Shown: positions 24,364 through 32,443 of the stretch, piece after piece
Position numbering within the stretch: the first letter of the stretch is position 1
Layout of the letters: the number at the start of each line of letters is the position of its first letter
Origin: Candidatus Desulfosporosinus nitrosoreducens
Lineage (GTDB): Bacteria; Bacillota; Desulfitobacteriia; Desulfitobacteriales; Desulfitobacteriaceae
DNA: 64,000 nt
Reading direction: 5' to 3'
Assembly (NCBI RefSeq): GCF_030954495.1
Contig: NZ_JAVHUW010000048.1
Coordinates: 120,490 to 184,489, forward strand
Program-made: the position numbers and the translations under genes
Notes under the pieces: model-generated
The model's input: only the letters and a program-made list of their open reading frames with translations
What the model was told of the DNA's origin: nothing
Databases searched by the model: none

Positions 24364-26415
24364 ATGTTGGATGTCATCAAAGAATACTTAGTCTCAATAG
24401 GATTTAAAACTGACGATTCCTCCCTGAGCGCAGCTCAAAACGCCATGAAAAAAGCCGGGGACTCAGTCGATAGCTTTTCGAATTCCGCCGTTAAAGATTT
24501 TGCCAAAGCTACAACTGGAGTAGTAAGTTTTGTTGCCACAGCTACACTTGCCTTGGGTAAATTCGTTTCAGGTCTGGCACAATCTGATTTGCAAACAAAT
24601 ATGTTTGCCCGCAGAATGTGGATGAGCACGGACGCAGCTAGAGCCTATCAATCCTCTCTTAAGGCGCTTGGAGCAAGCATAAACGACTTGTACTTAAGCC
24701 CCGAACTCATGGAGAGATTCCAAGAGCTTAATAATCTTGCCCATCAGTTAGCTGTACCAACGGCGGATTATGAAGACGCTATGAGGGGTGTTCGCGATAT
24801 TACCTTCGAATTTCAAAAGCTTAAATTGGAAGGTATGTATGCCCTGCAATGGATTGGATACTATCTTACAAAATATTTAGCCAGTCCAATGGGAGATTTC
24901 AAAAAGGGTCTTTCAGATCTTAATACTAAAATACAACAGCATATGCCAGAATGGACGGCTAAGATTGCCGAGGTAGCTAGTTGGTTCGTTAGGTTAGCGG
25001 AGGCTGCTTGGAGTATTAGAGGAGCCATAGGAACGATAATAAGCATATTTACAGGGTTTAAGATACTAACCATGTTAGCAACTCCACTAGGACTATTTGT
25101 AGCAGGTTTAACGGCTTTACTGCTCTTAGTTGACGATTTCAATACTTACGTCAACGGTGGAGAATCGGCGTTCCCTAAACTTTGGGCATGGGTGATTAAA
25201 TTCAAAGATAGCTTAAAAAATAATGAGACCGTAAAAGCTTTCATCAAAGATATTAAAACAATTGCTGAAGATATTAAATATTTTGGGCAAAAACTCGAAG
25301 AATTCCTTAACTCAAAAGAATTTCAAGATAAACTTAATTTCCTAATAAAAGGACTTGAAAAAATATGGACATGGATTGAAAGTGTTGGAAGATCGCAGAC
25401 GTTCAAAACTTTCCTGAGTAATAATGAGAGATATGTTACTATTCTTTGGCATGGAATAGAAACTCTATGGAATTGGATTGTAAAACTATGGAATAAGTTA
25501 TCTGAAAATGATACTTTTGGCGGCTTAGCTCAAGCCCTAGGAGATCTGTATGGAAGCGTTGTTGATTTAGTAAGCGCCTTTGGCGATATGTTTAACTTTA
25601 TGGGAGATGCTGGAGCAGGTGATTTATTATCAACGGCTCTCGTATCAGCTTTAGGCATTGTAAGAGACACGTTAACGTCTATAGCCGGATTAATTACAAT
25701 TGTTGCTGGCGAATTAAAGGGTTTATTTACCGGGGATTATAGCGGCCTTGAGAAGGGATTCAAGTTATTTATGGATGGAATCCCCAAAGGAATTGCCGAT
25801 GCTGTGAAAGGATCTTTTAGCGGAGAAAAGAAATCTAATCCCAAGCCGGAAAAGAAATCGTCATTCGAGGAAGACCAAGAAAGTCAATCGGGAATCAAGC
25901 AAACGATCTGGAATCCAAGCAAAAACGGGATATCGGGATCTAATGGTAATGACGCAACAGCTAACAACTCGACCATTAAATATGAAACAAACCATAACTA
26001 CAATAATACTTCGAACCAGACCACGAACATAAATCAAGCTCAAAAGGACAATGCTCCTTCATGGAACTCTTTTAAAGAAAATATTCCTGGCTCAGAAATG
26101 GCTCCAGCAAGTGTTGATTGGGCAGCGCTTAAAAAAGGATTTACGGCGTTCATAAATTCTATTCCACAAGAATTTGGTGATATTACAAAAGGATTATTCC
26201 AAATGGCAAAAGGATACGGGAATAACCAGTTTAGCGTGGGCGGGACTCCTATCAGCTATCTTTACCCGCAAACAACTTCATCAAGTATTTCCCAGGTGTC
26301 CATGAAGCAAAACTATTATATCTACGGCGCAAACGATCCTCAATCCGTAGCTAAAACAGTAAGCGGAGTAACAACAACGTCGCTAACAAGGCATTTTCAA
26401 GGGGTGAATAGATAA
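24364..26415 (+). CDS. Tape measure protein
   Basis: 683 aa. It shows the classic features: helical N-terminus, hydrophobic membrane-active segments (VVSFVATATLALGKFV, IGTIISIFTGFKILTMLA, GLFVAGLTALLLLVDDF), repeated Trp-rich helices (WTWIESVG, WNWIVKLWNKL), then a low-complexity Asn-rich stretch and a conserved C-terminus. It sets tail length and enters the cell envelope during DNA injection. The length predicts a fairly short tail (roughly 100 nm at 1.5 angstrom per residue). Confidence 0.93.
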   Translation: MLDVIKEYLVSIGFKTDDSSLSAAQNAMKKAGDSVDSFSNSAVKDFAKATTGVVSFVATATLALGKFVSGLAQSDLQTNMFARRMWMSTDAARAYQSSLKALGASINDLYLSPELMERFQELNNLAHQLAVPTADYEDAMRGVRDITFEFQKLKLEGMYALQWIGYYLTKYLASPMGDFKKGLSDLNTKIQQHMPEWTAKIAEVASWFVRLAEAAWSIRGAIGTIISIFTGFKILTMLATPLGLFVAGLTALLLLVDDFNTYVNGGESAFPKLWAWVIKFKDSLKNNETVKAFIKDIKTIAEDIKYFGQKLEEFLNSKEFQDKLNFLIKGLEKIWTWIESVGRSQTFKTFLSNNERYVTILWHGIETLWNWIVKLWNKLSENDTFGGLAQALGDLYGSVVDLVSAFGDMFNFMGDAGAGDLLSTALVSALGIVRDTLTSIAGLITIVAGELKGLFTGDYSGLEKGFKLFMDGIPKGIADAVKGSFSGEKKSNPKPEKKSSFEEDQESQSGIKQTIWNPSKNGISGSNGNDATANNSTIKYETNHNYNNTSNQTTNINQAQKDNAPSWNSFKENIPGSEMAPASVDWAALKKGFTAFINSIPQEFGDITKGLFQMAKGYGNNQFSVGGTPISYLYPQTTSSSISQVSMKQNYYIYGANDPQSVAKTVSGVTTTSLTRHFQGVNR

Positions 26416-27308
26416 TGTCAACAGTACCCCAGGACTTATCAATTTACGGTATCACAGAAAACTCGGCGTTTCTCCAGTGGTTTTCGACCGGCGCTGATAC
26501 TAATTATGCTGATATACTTTGCTATGCAACGGATAACCTTAGTACGCCGGTATTTTCCAACCAAAATATCTACACTCCAAATACGCAATATTATAGCTCA
26601 CAAATTACCGGGTTAAAGCCAAGTAAAACGTATGTTGCTTTTATACACACTAAACTCGATCAACAAGGTACCGGGGAAAGCGCACTCTCTAAATCTCCTC
26701 AATTTACAACCTTAGCAGATACGACAGGTGATCCGAATGTAAGTCCTATCGCGCAACAGCTCGTATATGTTAAAACGAACATTGCTGGCTATTTTTTTGA
26801 TGCCGTATTGCAGACTAATTATACTCGCAGCTTAACTATTACCGACCATCCGGTTGAAACCGGGGCGGCGATTACTGACCATGCTTATGTAAATCCCGTT
26901 GAATTGGTCATGCAAATCGGTATGTCGGACGTTGCGACAAGTATAGTACCAGGGCAATTTTCACAGGGTTCATCGAGGTCCTTAACTGCTTTTCAGGTAT
27001 TAACTAAATTGCAGGAACAAAGAATTCCGATGAACGTCATGACACACTTGGGATTATTTAAGAACATGCTCATTTCCGAAATAGCTGTTCCCGACGATTA
27101 TACGACCTTGTACGGGTTAAAAGCTACTGTAACATTGAGAGAGGTATTTGTGGCTAGTGTTAAGACGGTTAAGGTTAGTGCCAATCCGCATGTGACAGAT
27201 TCAACGAACAGGGGCGTAGTGGTGCCGCAGACACCAAATAAAAGTGTTGTAAAGTCAATAAAGGATAAATTAGAAAATGCTCCGCTAGGAACCCTACAAA
27301 ATGCTTAA
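26415..27308 (+). CDS. FN3-like domain fused to distal tail (Dit-like) protein
   Basis: 297 aa. Residues 1-95 look like a fibronectin type III domain (FLQWFSTGADTNYADI, QITGLKPSKTYVAFIHT). Residues 110-240 match the N-terminal domain of Dit-like tail proteins (SLTITDHPVETGAAITDHAY, MSDVATSIVPGQFSQG, LGLFKNMLISEIAVPDDYTT). The Dit-like part would form the hub between tube and baseplate, and the FN3 part may contact the cell surface. A frameshifted relative of the Dit part sits at 57.0-57.6 kb. Confidence 0.8.
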   Translation: MSTVPQDLSIYGITENSAFLQWFSTGADTNYADILCYATDNLSTPVFSNQNIYTPNTQYYSSQITGLKPSKTYVAFIHTKLDQQGTGESALSKSPQFTTLADTTGDPNVSPIAQQLVYVKTNIAGYFFDAVLQTNYTRSLTITDHPVETGAAITDHAYVNPVELVMQIGMSDVATSIVPGQFSQGSSRSLTAFQVLTKLQEQRIPMNVMTHLGLFKNMLISEIAVPDDYTTLYGLKATVTLREVFVASVKTVKVSANPHVTDSTNRGVVVPQTPNKSVVKSIKDKLENAPLGTLQNA

Positions 27309-27383
27309 AAATTTTTTATTTTATGAATACATCTTTCCTTTGTTAATATATGTTATTATTTTATCAAGGGAAGGTGACTTAAC

Positions 27384-28127
27384 GTGATGAATAAAAAGAT
27401 ATTATTATCTCTAGTAGGATTGTGTTTTATTGGTGGATTGACTTTTGGGATTTATAGAACAGGAATAGCGGCAAATGTATTAAAATCCGCAACTCAAAAA
27501 CAAAATACCTCCGTATCTGTTCCTGATACTCAAAGTTCAATAACTCCCGATGACAAAATCACCGTGTCAACTCCTGCACCAGATACTAAGGGCAAAAAAG
27601 TACAATTGACCCAGTCGGATGACGCGGCATCAAATGGCAAAAACCAACAAGAAGATAATCTTAATAAACTAATTGCAAGTGGGGAAATTATTGAAGCAAA
27701 AGAGGGAGAAGTGTATCCTATTAGGAAAGCGATTGTTGCAGATAAAAGTGTTCTTTTTTGCGTAGAAGGTAATCGCACCGCTAATCCTGATATGATGTTG
27801 CCACCAGGTAGATATTATGCTGTTATTGATTTTTCAATACTAAACCTTCAAAATAAGTCATACTTAAGTAGTTTAAGCAATTTTGTTTTAAAGGATTCTA
27901 ACGGATATACCTTTCGCCCCGTTTCAATAGAAGGGACAGTAGGCGATATATCCGGTGAAATACTTAATGGTTCAGATAATATGAGGCGCGGAGAAATAGC
28001 TTTTGCAGTTCCCACTACCGAACAGCAATTTGTATTACAGGTGGAAACTGGTCTAGATACCAAGAGTATTGATTTTGCGATAAACGCAATTAGTCCAAAT
28101 CTCGCATGGCCTAAGCCATATAACTGA
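27384..28127 (+). CDS. Membrane-anchored or secreted protein, DUF4352/telokin-like
   Basis: 247 aa. A signal-anchor (ILLSLVGLCFIGGLTFGIY) is followed by a Ser/Thr/Pro/Lys-rich disordered linker of about 75 residues and a C-terminal domain with RYYAVIDFSILNLQNKSY and FVLKDSNGYTF, the pattern of telokin-like surface domains. It interrupts the tail operon and has its own spacing and terminator, so it is a moron. It could act in lysogenic conversion or superinfection exclusion; nothing proves this. Confidence 0.65.
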   Translation: MMNKKILLSLVGLCFIGGLTFGIYRTGIAANVLKSATQKQNTSVSVPDTQSSITPDDKITVSTPAPDTKGKKVQLTQSDDAASNGKNQQEDNLNKLIASGEIIEAKEGEVYPIRKAIVADKSVLFCVEGNRTANPDMMLPPGRYYAVIDFSILNLQNKSYLSSLSNFVLKDSNGYTFRPVSIEGTVGDISGEILNGSDNMRRGEIAFAVPTTEQQFVLQVETGLDTKSIDFAINAISPNLAWPKPYN

Positions 28128-28197
28128 AGTAGTATTTATAAAATTTGATAAGAAACGCTAGTCTAACACCTTTGGGTGTTTTGGGATAATGACTAGC

Positions 28198-28230
28198 AAA
28201 AAGGCCAACTCTCTTGAGTCAGCCTTTTTT
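28198..28230. terminator. Bidirectional terminator
   Basis: AAAAAGGC...GCCTTTTTT with an inner ACTC/GAGT stem. It separates the plus-strand secreted-protein gene from the convergent Pmp3 gene and can serve both. Confidence 0.8.
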
Positions 28231-28231
28231 G

Positions 28232-28438
28232 TTAATCATTACTTGTTGATGATCTAATTATAGCCTGAGTTTGTATCTGCATTCTTTCATTGGACTTCTT
28301 TTCGCTAACTACCATTAGTGCATGTATTAATCCAGGAAAATAAAAGAGCAACGACAAAACTAAATTCAAAATTGCCTGGATAGGTTTTCCGCAAAGTAGT
28401 ACAGCCAATGGTGGACAGATAATTGCTAAGAAATACAT
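28232..28438 (-). CDS. YqaE/Pmp3 family membrane protein
   Basis: 68 aa from ATG 28438, preceded by AAGGAGCG; six upstream codons in frame are unlikely to be used. MYFLAIICPPLAVLLCGKP and NLVLSLLFYFPGLIHALMVV are the two transmembrane helices of the Pmp3/UPF0057 family. These proteolipids influence membrane potential and stress tolerance. Here it is a minus-strand moron next to the phage CRISPR-like array. The C-terminal tail (KSNERMQIQTQAII) is longer than usual. Confidence 0.9.
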   Translation of the reverse strand: MYFLAIICPPLAVLLCGKPIQAILNLVLSLLFYFPGLIHALMVVSEKKSNERMQIQTQAIIRSSTSND

Positions 28439-28540
28439 TTTAATCGCTCCTTGCATTATTTATTGAAATAATTATACGTTTTATGACGAAAGAGATTCCA
28501 CAGAATATTGTCGAAAAGATAAGTTTAAAAATGAAATATA

Positions 28541-28549
28541 TGGTATTAT
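28541..28549 (+). promoter_or_regulatory. Extended -10 promoter ahead of the mini-array
   Basis: TGGTATTAT, an extended -10, lies 20 nt before the first CRISPR-like repeat. The -35 region (AAGTTT) is poor. Transcription would begin near 28556 and end at the terminator at 28669-28692, a transcript of about 135 nt. Confidence 0.55.
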
Positions 28550-28568
28550 ATCTAGCAAGAGGGTCGAT

Positions 28569-28663
28569 GTCGCTTCCTTATTGGAAGCGTGGATTGAAAT
28601 AAATTCCACATCGATGTTGAATTTGTCACCGACGAGTCGCTTCCCGTAAGGAAGCGTGGATAG
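28569..28663 (+). CRISPR. Two-repeat mini-CRISPR array, type I-C-like
   Basis: Repeat 1 is 28569-28600 (32 nt). It starts GTCGCTTCC, has a TTATT loop, the pairing arm GGAAGCG, and ends GCGTGGATTGAAAT, the 3' handle of type I-C repeats. A 35-nt spacer-like segment follows (28601-28635). Repeat 2 begins at 28636 with the same GTCGCTTCC/GGAAGCG stem but a different loop (CGTAA), and is degenerate after GTGGAT, as terminal repeats often are. A promoter-like element lies before it and a UUCG-loop terminator after it. No cas genes are in the window, so it would depend on host Cas proteins. Confidence 0.72.
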
Positions 28664-28668
28664 TCTCT

Positions 28669-28692
28669 AACACCTTCGGGTGTTTTTCTTTT
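28669..28692 (+). terminator. UUCG-tetraloop terminator of the mini-array
   Basis: ACACC TTCG GGTGT followed by TTTTCTTTTT. The same terminator family recurs after the antirepressor gene (29539-29562). Confidence 0.85.
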
Positions 28693-28724
28693 TGAATTTT
28701 TTAAGTATAAGGAGTGAAAGAGAC

Positions 28725-29504
28725 ATGAATTTAGTACCCGTTGAGCAAAAGTTAGTTGATTTTAATGGCACGGAGATTATGGCCGCCAAGTGCAACGACG
28801 GCGAAATTTACGCCGGTGTTAAATGGTTTTGTAAAGGTTTAGGCATGGACGAACGTAAACAACGGTATGAGGTTGAGCGAATGAACGCAGATATAGTCCT
28901 GCAAAAAGGTATCCGAAAAATCGGACTCCCTACCGAAGGCGGAAATCAAGAAGTAACTTGCTTAAAAATCGACTTTCTCCCCCTCTGGTTAGCCAAAATT
29001 AACGCAAATATCATTGATAATCCAGAAATCCAAGAACGCTTAGTCGAATATCAACTCAAAGCTAAAGATGTCTTAGCGGAAGCTTTTATAACTAAGCAAT
29101 CTAAAGCGGTCGACATGACCGAATATCAAAAAAGCGTAATCAAAGCAAAGGAGGCGAATGCCCGAGCACGCGAGGCGGGAATACTCCTGAAAATCGCCGG
29201 TGGATACAATGGGACATATCGACAAGTTCTCGAAAGTCATGCTACAAGAATTATCACCGGGGAATTCCTACTTCCTCTTCCTGAGGCAGGACCTAAGACA
29301 TATTCCGCAACAGAAATAGGCAAAGAGTTAGGCATATCTTCAAATATGGTAGGAATACTTGCGAACAGGCACAATCTTAAGACTGAAGAGTATGGAAAGC
29401 TCTTCCACGATAAATCAAGACATAGCAATAAGGAAGTCGAAACCTTTAGATACTTTGAAAGTGTAATACCAGTCATGAGAACTCTTATTCCGATAAACAG
29501 ATGA
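28725..29504 (+). CDS. Phage antirepressor-like protein (P22 AR-N type)
   Basis: 259 aa from ATG 28725 with AAGGAGTG upstream. The N-terminus (MAAKCNDGEIYAGVKWFCKG, then LKIDFLPLWLAKIN) is the phage antirepressor N-terminal domain, and the C-terminal half contains an HTH-like segment (SATEIGKELGISSNMVGILA) and a KilA/ANT-type end. Antirepressors inactivate phage repressors to trigger induction, usually of a neighbouring or rival prophage. It is flanked on both sides by CRISPR-like hairpin plus terminator units, which is unusual. Confidence 0.88.
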   Translation: MNLVPVEQKLVDFNGTEIMAAKCNDGEIYAGVKWFCKGLGMDERKQRYEVERMNADIVLQKGIRKIGLPTEGGNQEVTCLKIDFLPLWLAKINANIIDNPEIQERLVEYQLKAKDVLAEAFITKQSKAVDMTEYQKSVIKAKEANARAREAGILLKIAGGYNGTYRQVLESHATRIITGEFLLPLPEAGPKTYSATEIGKELGISSNMVGILANRHNLKTEEYGKLFHDKSRHSNKEVETFRYFESVIPVMRTLIPINR

Positions 29505-29505
29505 T

Positions 29506-29533
29506 GTCGCCTCCCAAAGAGGAGCGTGTATAG
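29506..29533 (+). repeat. Degenerate CRISPR-like repeat unit
   Basis: GTCGCCTCC at 29506 to GAGCGTGTATAG aligns without gaps to repeat 2 of the mini-array (21 of 28 positions identical). The downstream TAGTC(C/T)CTAACACC plus terminator is also shared. The stem is partly lost (two mismatches), so it is likely a decayed copy. Confidence 0.6.
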
Positions 29534-29538
29534 TCCCT

Positions 29539-29562
29539 AACACCCTTCGGGTGTTTTTCTTT
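29539..29562 (+). terminator. Terminator after the antirepressor gene
   Basis: ACACCC TTC GGGTGT followed by TTTTCTTTT, nearly identical to the terminator at 28669-28692. Confidence 0.85.
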
Positions 29563-29660
29563 TGCCCAAAAGATCGTTTAATGATTAACCCTAATTAATT
29601 GATAAAAAGAAGGGAAAAGGAACTTATCGCCGAAAGAGTACAAGGAGAGGTGAGGGAAAA

Positions 29661-30383
29661 GTGGATAATTTTCTCGGAACCCTAGTATTCCTACTTCCAG
29701 GTGTTTTAGCCTACTTCTGGCTACAGGCTTTTGGAATTAATCCAGTCGTAAAACATACACCCGGTGAATTTACAGCGGTAGCAGCTTTATTATGGCTCCC
29801 AGTATCCTTTGGGACATTGCTCTTATATAATTGGGCAGTTGTTAATGTCCATTATTTTAGTGGAGTAAAACCAATTTGGATCATCAAGGATTTGCTAAAT
29901 GCATCTGGGAGCTTGGTATTCCTGACTGCCTTTTTTATGTTAAGTCTTGTTGTTAGCTTTTTTATTAGCGCGATCTGGGCTAAATGGGGATATAGAATAC
30001 TCTTGGTATTAATTAATACCATCAGAAAGTGGAGGGGTGTAGCTGCTTTTTCGAAAGGAACCTCAGTTTGGGAGACCGTATTTTTAAATAATGACGATCA
30101 ATACATTGAATTTGGCAGATTGGATATCCCAGAAAAAGCAATAGTAGGTAGAATAACAAAAGCGTCCCGGCCTTTTGAGCCAGAACGCAATCTATTTCTA
30201 GATAAGACGGCAAATGTAAGAAAGATAATTGATGAATATGAAATTCCTATAACTAATATATTCATTGATACAAAGACAGGTTTATACATTAAAATTTTAG
30301 ATAAGAATTCAGTTGATGGGGCAATGCCCTTTGTAGAGATTACTGGTCTTTCTTCTTCGGAGGCGGCGGTGGGGGTTGAGTAG
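29661..30383 (+). CDS. Multi-pass membrane protein, DUF6338-like
   Basis: 240 aa, GTG start with AAGGAGAGGTGAGG upstream. Three transmembrane helices (FLGTLVFLLPGVLAYFWL, FTAVAALLWLPVSFGTLLLY, VFLTAFFMLSLVVSFFISAI) precede a soluble C-terminal domain of about 110 residues. This resembles DUF6338 proteins, whose function is unknown. Within the moron block it may act in exclusion of other phages, by context only. Confidence 0.7.
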   Translation: MDNFLGTLVFLLPGVLAYFWLQAFGINPVVKHTPGEFTAVAALLWLPVSFGTLLLYNWAVVNVHYFSGVKPIWIIKDLLNASGSLVFLTAFFMLSLVVSFFISAIWAKWGYRILLVLINTIRKWRGVAAFSKGTSVWETVFLNNDDQYIEFGRLDIPEKAIVGRITKASRPFEPERNLFLDKTANVRKIIDEYEIPITNIFIDTKTGLYIKILDKNSVDGAMPFVEITGLSSSEAAVGVE

Positions 30384-30450
30384 CAACCTTTAGCGGTTTA
30401 TCACATGAATCTCTTGTTGCTTTAGTTATTGGTTTATTCTTATCTGTCAT
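30340..30450 (-). CDS. 36-aa Lys/Pro-rich microprotein, convergent overlap
   Basis: Minus-strand ATG at 30450 with GGAGGGATTA upstream. The peptide has a basic N-terminus (TDKNKPITKATRDSCDKP) and a run of six prolines followed by KKKDQ. Its 3' end overlaps the 3' end of the DUF6338 gene by 44 nt. The strong ribosome binding site is the main support. Confidence 0.45.
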   Translation of the reverse strand: MTDKNKPITKATRDSCDKPLKVATQPPPPPPKKKDQ

Positions 30451-30556
30451 ATTAATCCCTCCTCTCTGCAAATTAGCTGTGACAAATACTAATTTTGACA
30501 AAAGGAGGGATTATCCTTTTCTTAAGAAGAATTTTCTTTAAAGTGAAATATTATTA

Positions 30557-30581
30557 AGCCGTCCAATCGACGGTTATTTTT
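30557..30581 (+). terminator. Small hairpin before the baseplate plug gene
   Basis: CCGTC CAATC GACGG followed by TTATTTTTATG, then AAAAGGAGG. A near copy lies at 39836-39870 before the lysis genes. Confidence 0.6.
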
Positions 30582-30605
30582 ATGCTCCAAAAAGGAGGAT
30601 TCGCT

Positions 30606-30947
30606 ATGAGCATGATGATAATTCCAACCACATCAGATCCGGATCAATCGTTTGTAACAACCATACCTGTTGATGGCAAGAACCTAAAGCTAAGACTCCG
30701 AATCCGATATAATAATGTGGCTGGTTATTGGGTCATGTCAATTTCAGATCCGAATACCAACGCGCTAATTCTTGATAACATTCCTCTGTTGGCCGGTGGG
30801 TACCCGGCAGCTGATCTCCTGGAGCAATACTCTTACCTAGGGCTTGGCAGTGCATGTATTGTTAATGTAGGTAATAGCTCTATGGATAGTCCTGATGCGA
30901 CGACCTTGGGCAGTGATTTCCTGCTTGCGTGGGGATCGGCGGATTAA
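30606..30947 (+). CDS. Baseplate plug protein (DUF6983-like)
   Basis: 113 aa from ATG 30606 with AAAAGGAGG upstream. FVTTIPVDGKNLKLRLRIRY, YWVMSISDPNTNALILDNIP and LGLGSACIVN match the small beta-rich protein that plugs or links the hub in phages with this tail type. It restarts the tail operon after the moron block. Confidence 0.82.
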   Translation: MSMMIIPTTSDPDQSFVTTIPVDGKNLKLRLRIRYNNVAGYWVMSISDPNTNALILDNIPLLAGGYPAADLLEQYSYLGLGSACIVNVGNSSMDSPDATTLGSDFLLAWGSAD

Positions 30948-30962
30948 ATATGCCGTAAAAGG

Positions 30963-32429
30963 GTGATGATGCAGTTGTCTAACGCTGATTTTATAGCAAA
31001 CCTAGTCCCTGGTGCTCAACAAGGGTATTCCTTGTATGGTGTTTTACCCTCTATAACGATTGCTCAGGCTATTATTGAGAGCAATTGGGGAACATCATAT
31101 TCAGCAAACTATGACAAAAACCTTTTTGGAATTAAAATGGCTGGCGCAAAGTCTCCGGGAATGAATATTGTACAAGGATCTTACGCCACGGATGATGGTG
31201 GATATTATCGAAGATATCAGTCGTGGGGAGATTCAATGATCGACCACGGCTTTTTCCTTGCAAATAATTCTCGGTATGCGAATGTAATTGGAAATACCGA
31301 CTACAGATCAGTAGCTAATAACCTGCAATCTGATGGGTATGCCGGGGATTCGGCAACCTATGCTAGCTCGCTAATTAGTACAATTAAAGCCAATAATCTG
31401 ACTCAATATGATATTGGAAGTTATACTGGCAGATCAATAGATTCCACAAATCCAGGTTCTGATGTTCCGACGACTCAATACAGTATAGTCTCAGATAGTA
31501 CGTGGACCTCTCCTGACATACTTTATGGGCGCCGGTGCAGGGTTATTGTTAGTAGCTCTGATGGGCAAACAGCCCTTGACGTATCTGATCTTCGAGTTGT
31601 ATTTAGCTGCGTTAAAACAGCGGCACAATTACAGCCTCAATTCTCAACGATTGTAATCTATAATTTGAGCCCTGAATCCGAAAATACAATTATTCAGGAG
31701 GGGAACCGCGTTACTTTAGAAGCTGGCTACGAAGGAAGTCAATATGGACTTATCTTTGACGGTGACGTAGTACAGGCCATAAGGAACAAAGAAGATGGAA
31801 CGACATATACTCTAACTCTGGTTGCAGCTGACTCAGACCGATGGATGAGTTACAGTCAATCTAATTTCTCTCTGGTCAGAGGGCAAAACAATCGAAGCGT
31901 AATCGAAGGATTAGCCAGTAAAGCGACAATACCCACGCAACTTGGCAGTATATCAGACTCTTTGTCGACCTCTCAGTTAACGAGAGGCAAAGTTATCTTT
32001 GGGCTTACCCGCGATTACATTCGGCAGATCGCCAAGTCTGAAAATGCAGCGGCATATATTGAGGGTGGAAAAATCAATTTTGTAAAGGCCAGTGACATTC
32101 CGGATGGAGAGATTTTGGATCTATCTCCAGATTCAGGATTAATCGGCGTTCCCGAGCAACAAGATTATGGAGTAACAATCAGTTGTCTTATGAACCCGCA
32201 AATTAAATTGAACTCTTTAGTTCATGTGGATAATACTTTGGTCCATGCTCAGCAATTTGACCAAGGGCAACAAATATATACTCTAGATCAAGATGGTATT
32301 TATAGGGTTATCCAAATAACTTATATGGGTGATACAAGAGGGAATGATTGGTATACAGAACTTGAGACCGTGACGCAAGCTGGAGCTATTCCTGCAATGA
32401 TTACTAATTCTACGCAATCAGCGCAGTAG
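30963..32429 (+). CDS. Glucosaminidase domain fused to baseplate hub
   Basis: 488 aa. Residues 1-145 form a FlgJ-type glucosaminidase (VLPSITIAQAIIESNWGTS with the catalytic Glu, NLFGIK, YYRRYQSWGDSMIDHG). Residues 160-480 resemble phage hub proteins related to the T4 gp27/Gp44 group (TIVIYNLSPESENTI, LVAADSDRW, GLTRDYIRQIAKSENAAAYI). This puts a peptidoglycan hydrolase at the tail tip to open the wall during infection. It differs from the endolysins, which act at release. Confidence 0.85.
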   Translation: MMMQLSNADFIANLVPGAQQGYSLYGVLPSITIAQAIIESNWGTSYSANYDKNLFGIKMAGAKSPGMNIVQGSYATDDGGYYRRYQSWGDSMIDHGFFLANNSRYANVIGNTDYRSVANNLQSDGYAGDSATYASSLISTIKANNLTQYDIGSYTGRSIDSTNPGSDVPTTQYSIVSDSTWTSPDILYGRRCRVIVSSSDGQTALDVSDLRVVFSCVKTAAQLQPQFSTIVIYNLSPESENTIIQEGNRVTLEAGYEGSQYGLIFDGDVVQAIRNKEDGTTYTLTLVAADSDRWMSYSQSNFSLVRGQNNRSVIEGLASKATIPTQLGSISDSLSTSQLTRGKVIFGLTRDYIRQIAKSENAAAYIEGGKINFVKASDIPDGEILDLSPDSGLIGVPEQQDYGVTISCLMNPQIKLNSLVHVDNTLVHAQQFDQGQQIYTLDQDGIYRVIQITYMGDTRGNDWYTELETVTQAGAIPAMITNSTQSAQ

Positions 32430-32443
32430 GGGGATGATAAAAC

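Noticed and set aside
28569..28663. Full CRISPR-Cas locus
   Set aside because: Only two repeats and no cas genes within the window; it can only be a mini-array or repeat mimic.
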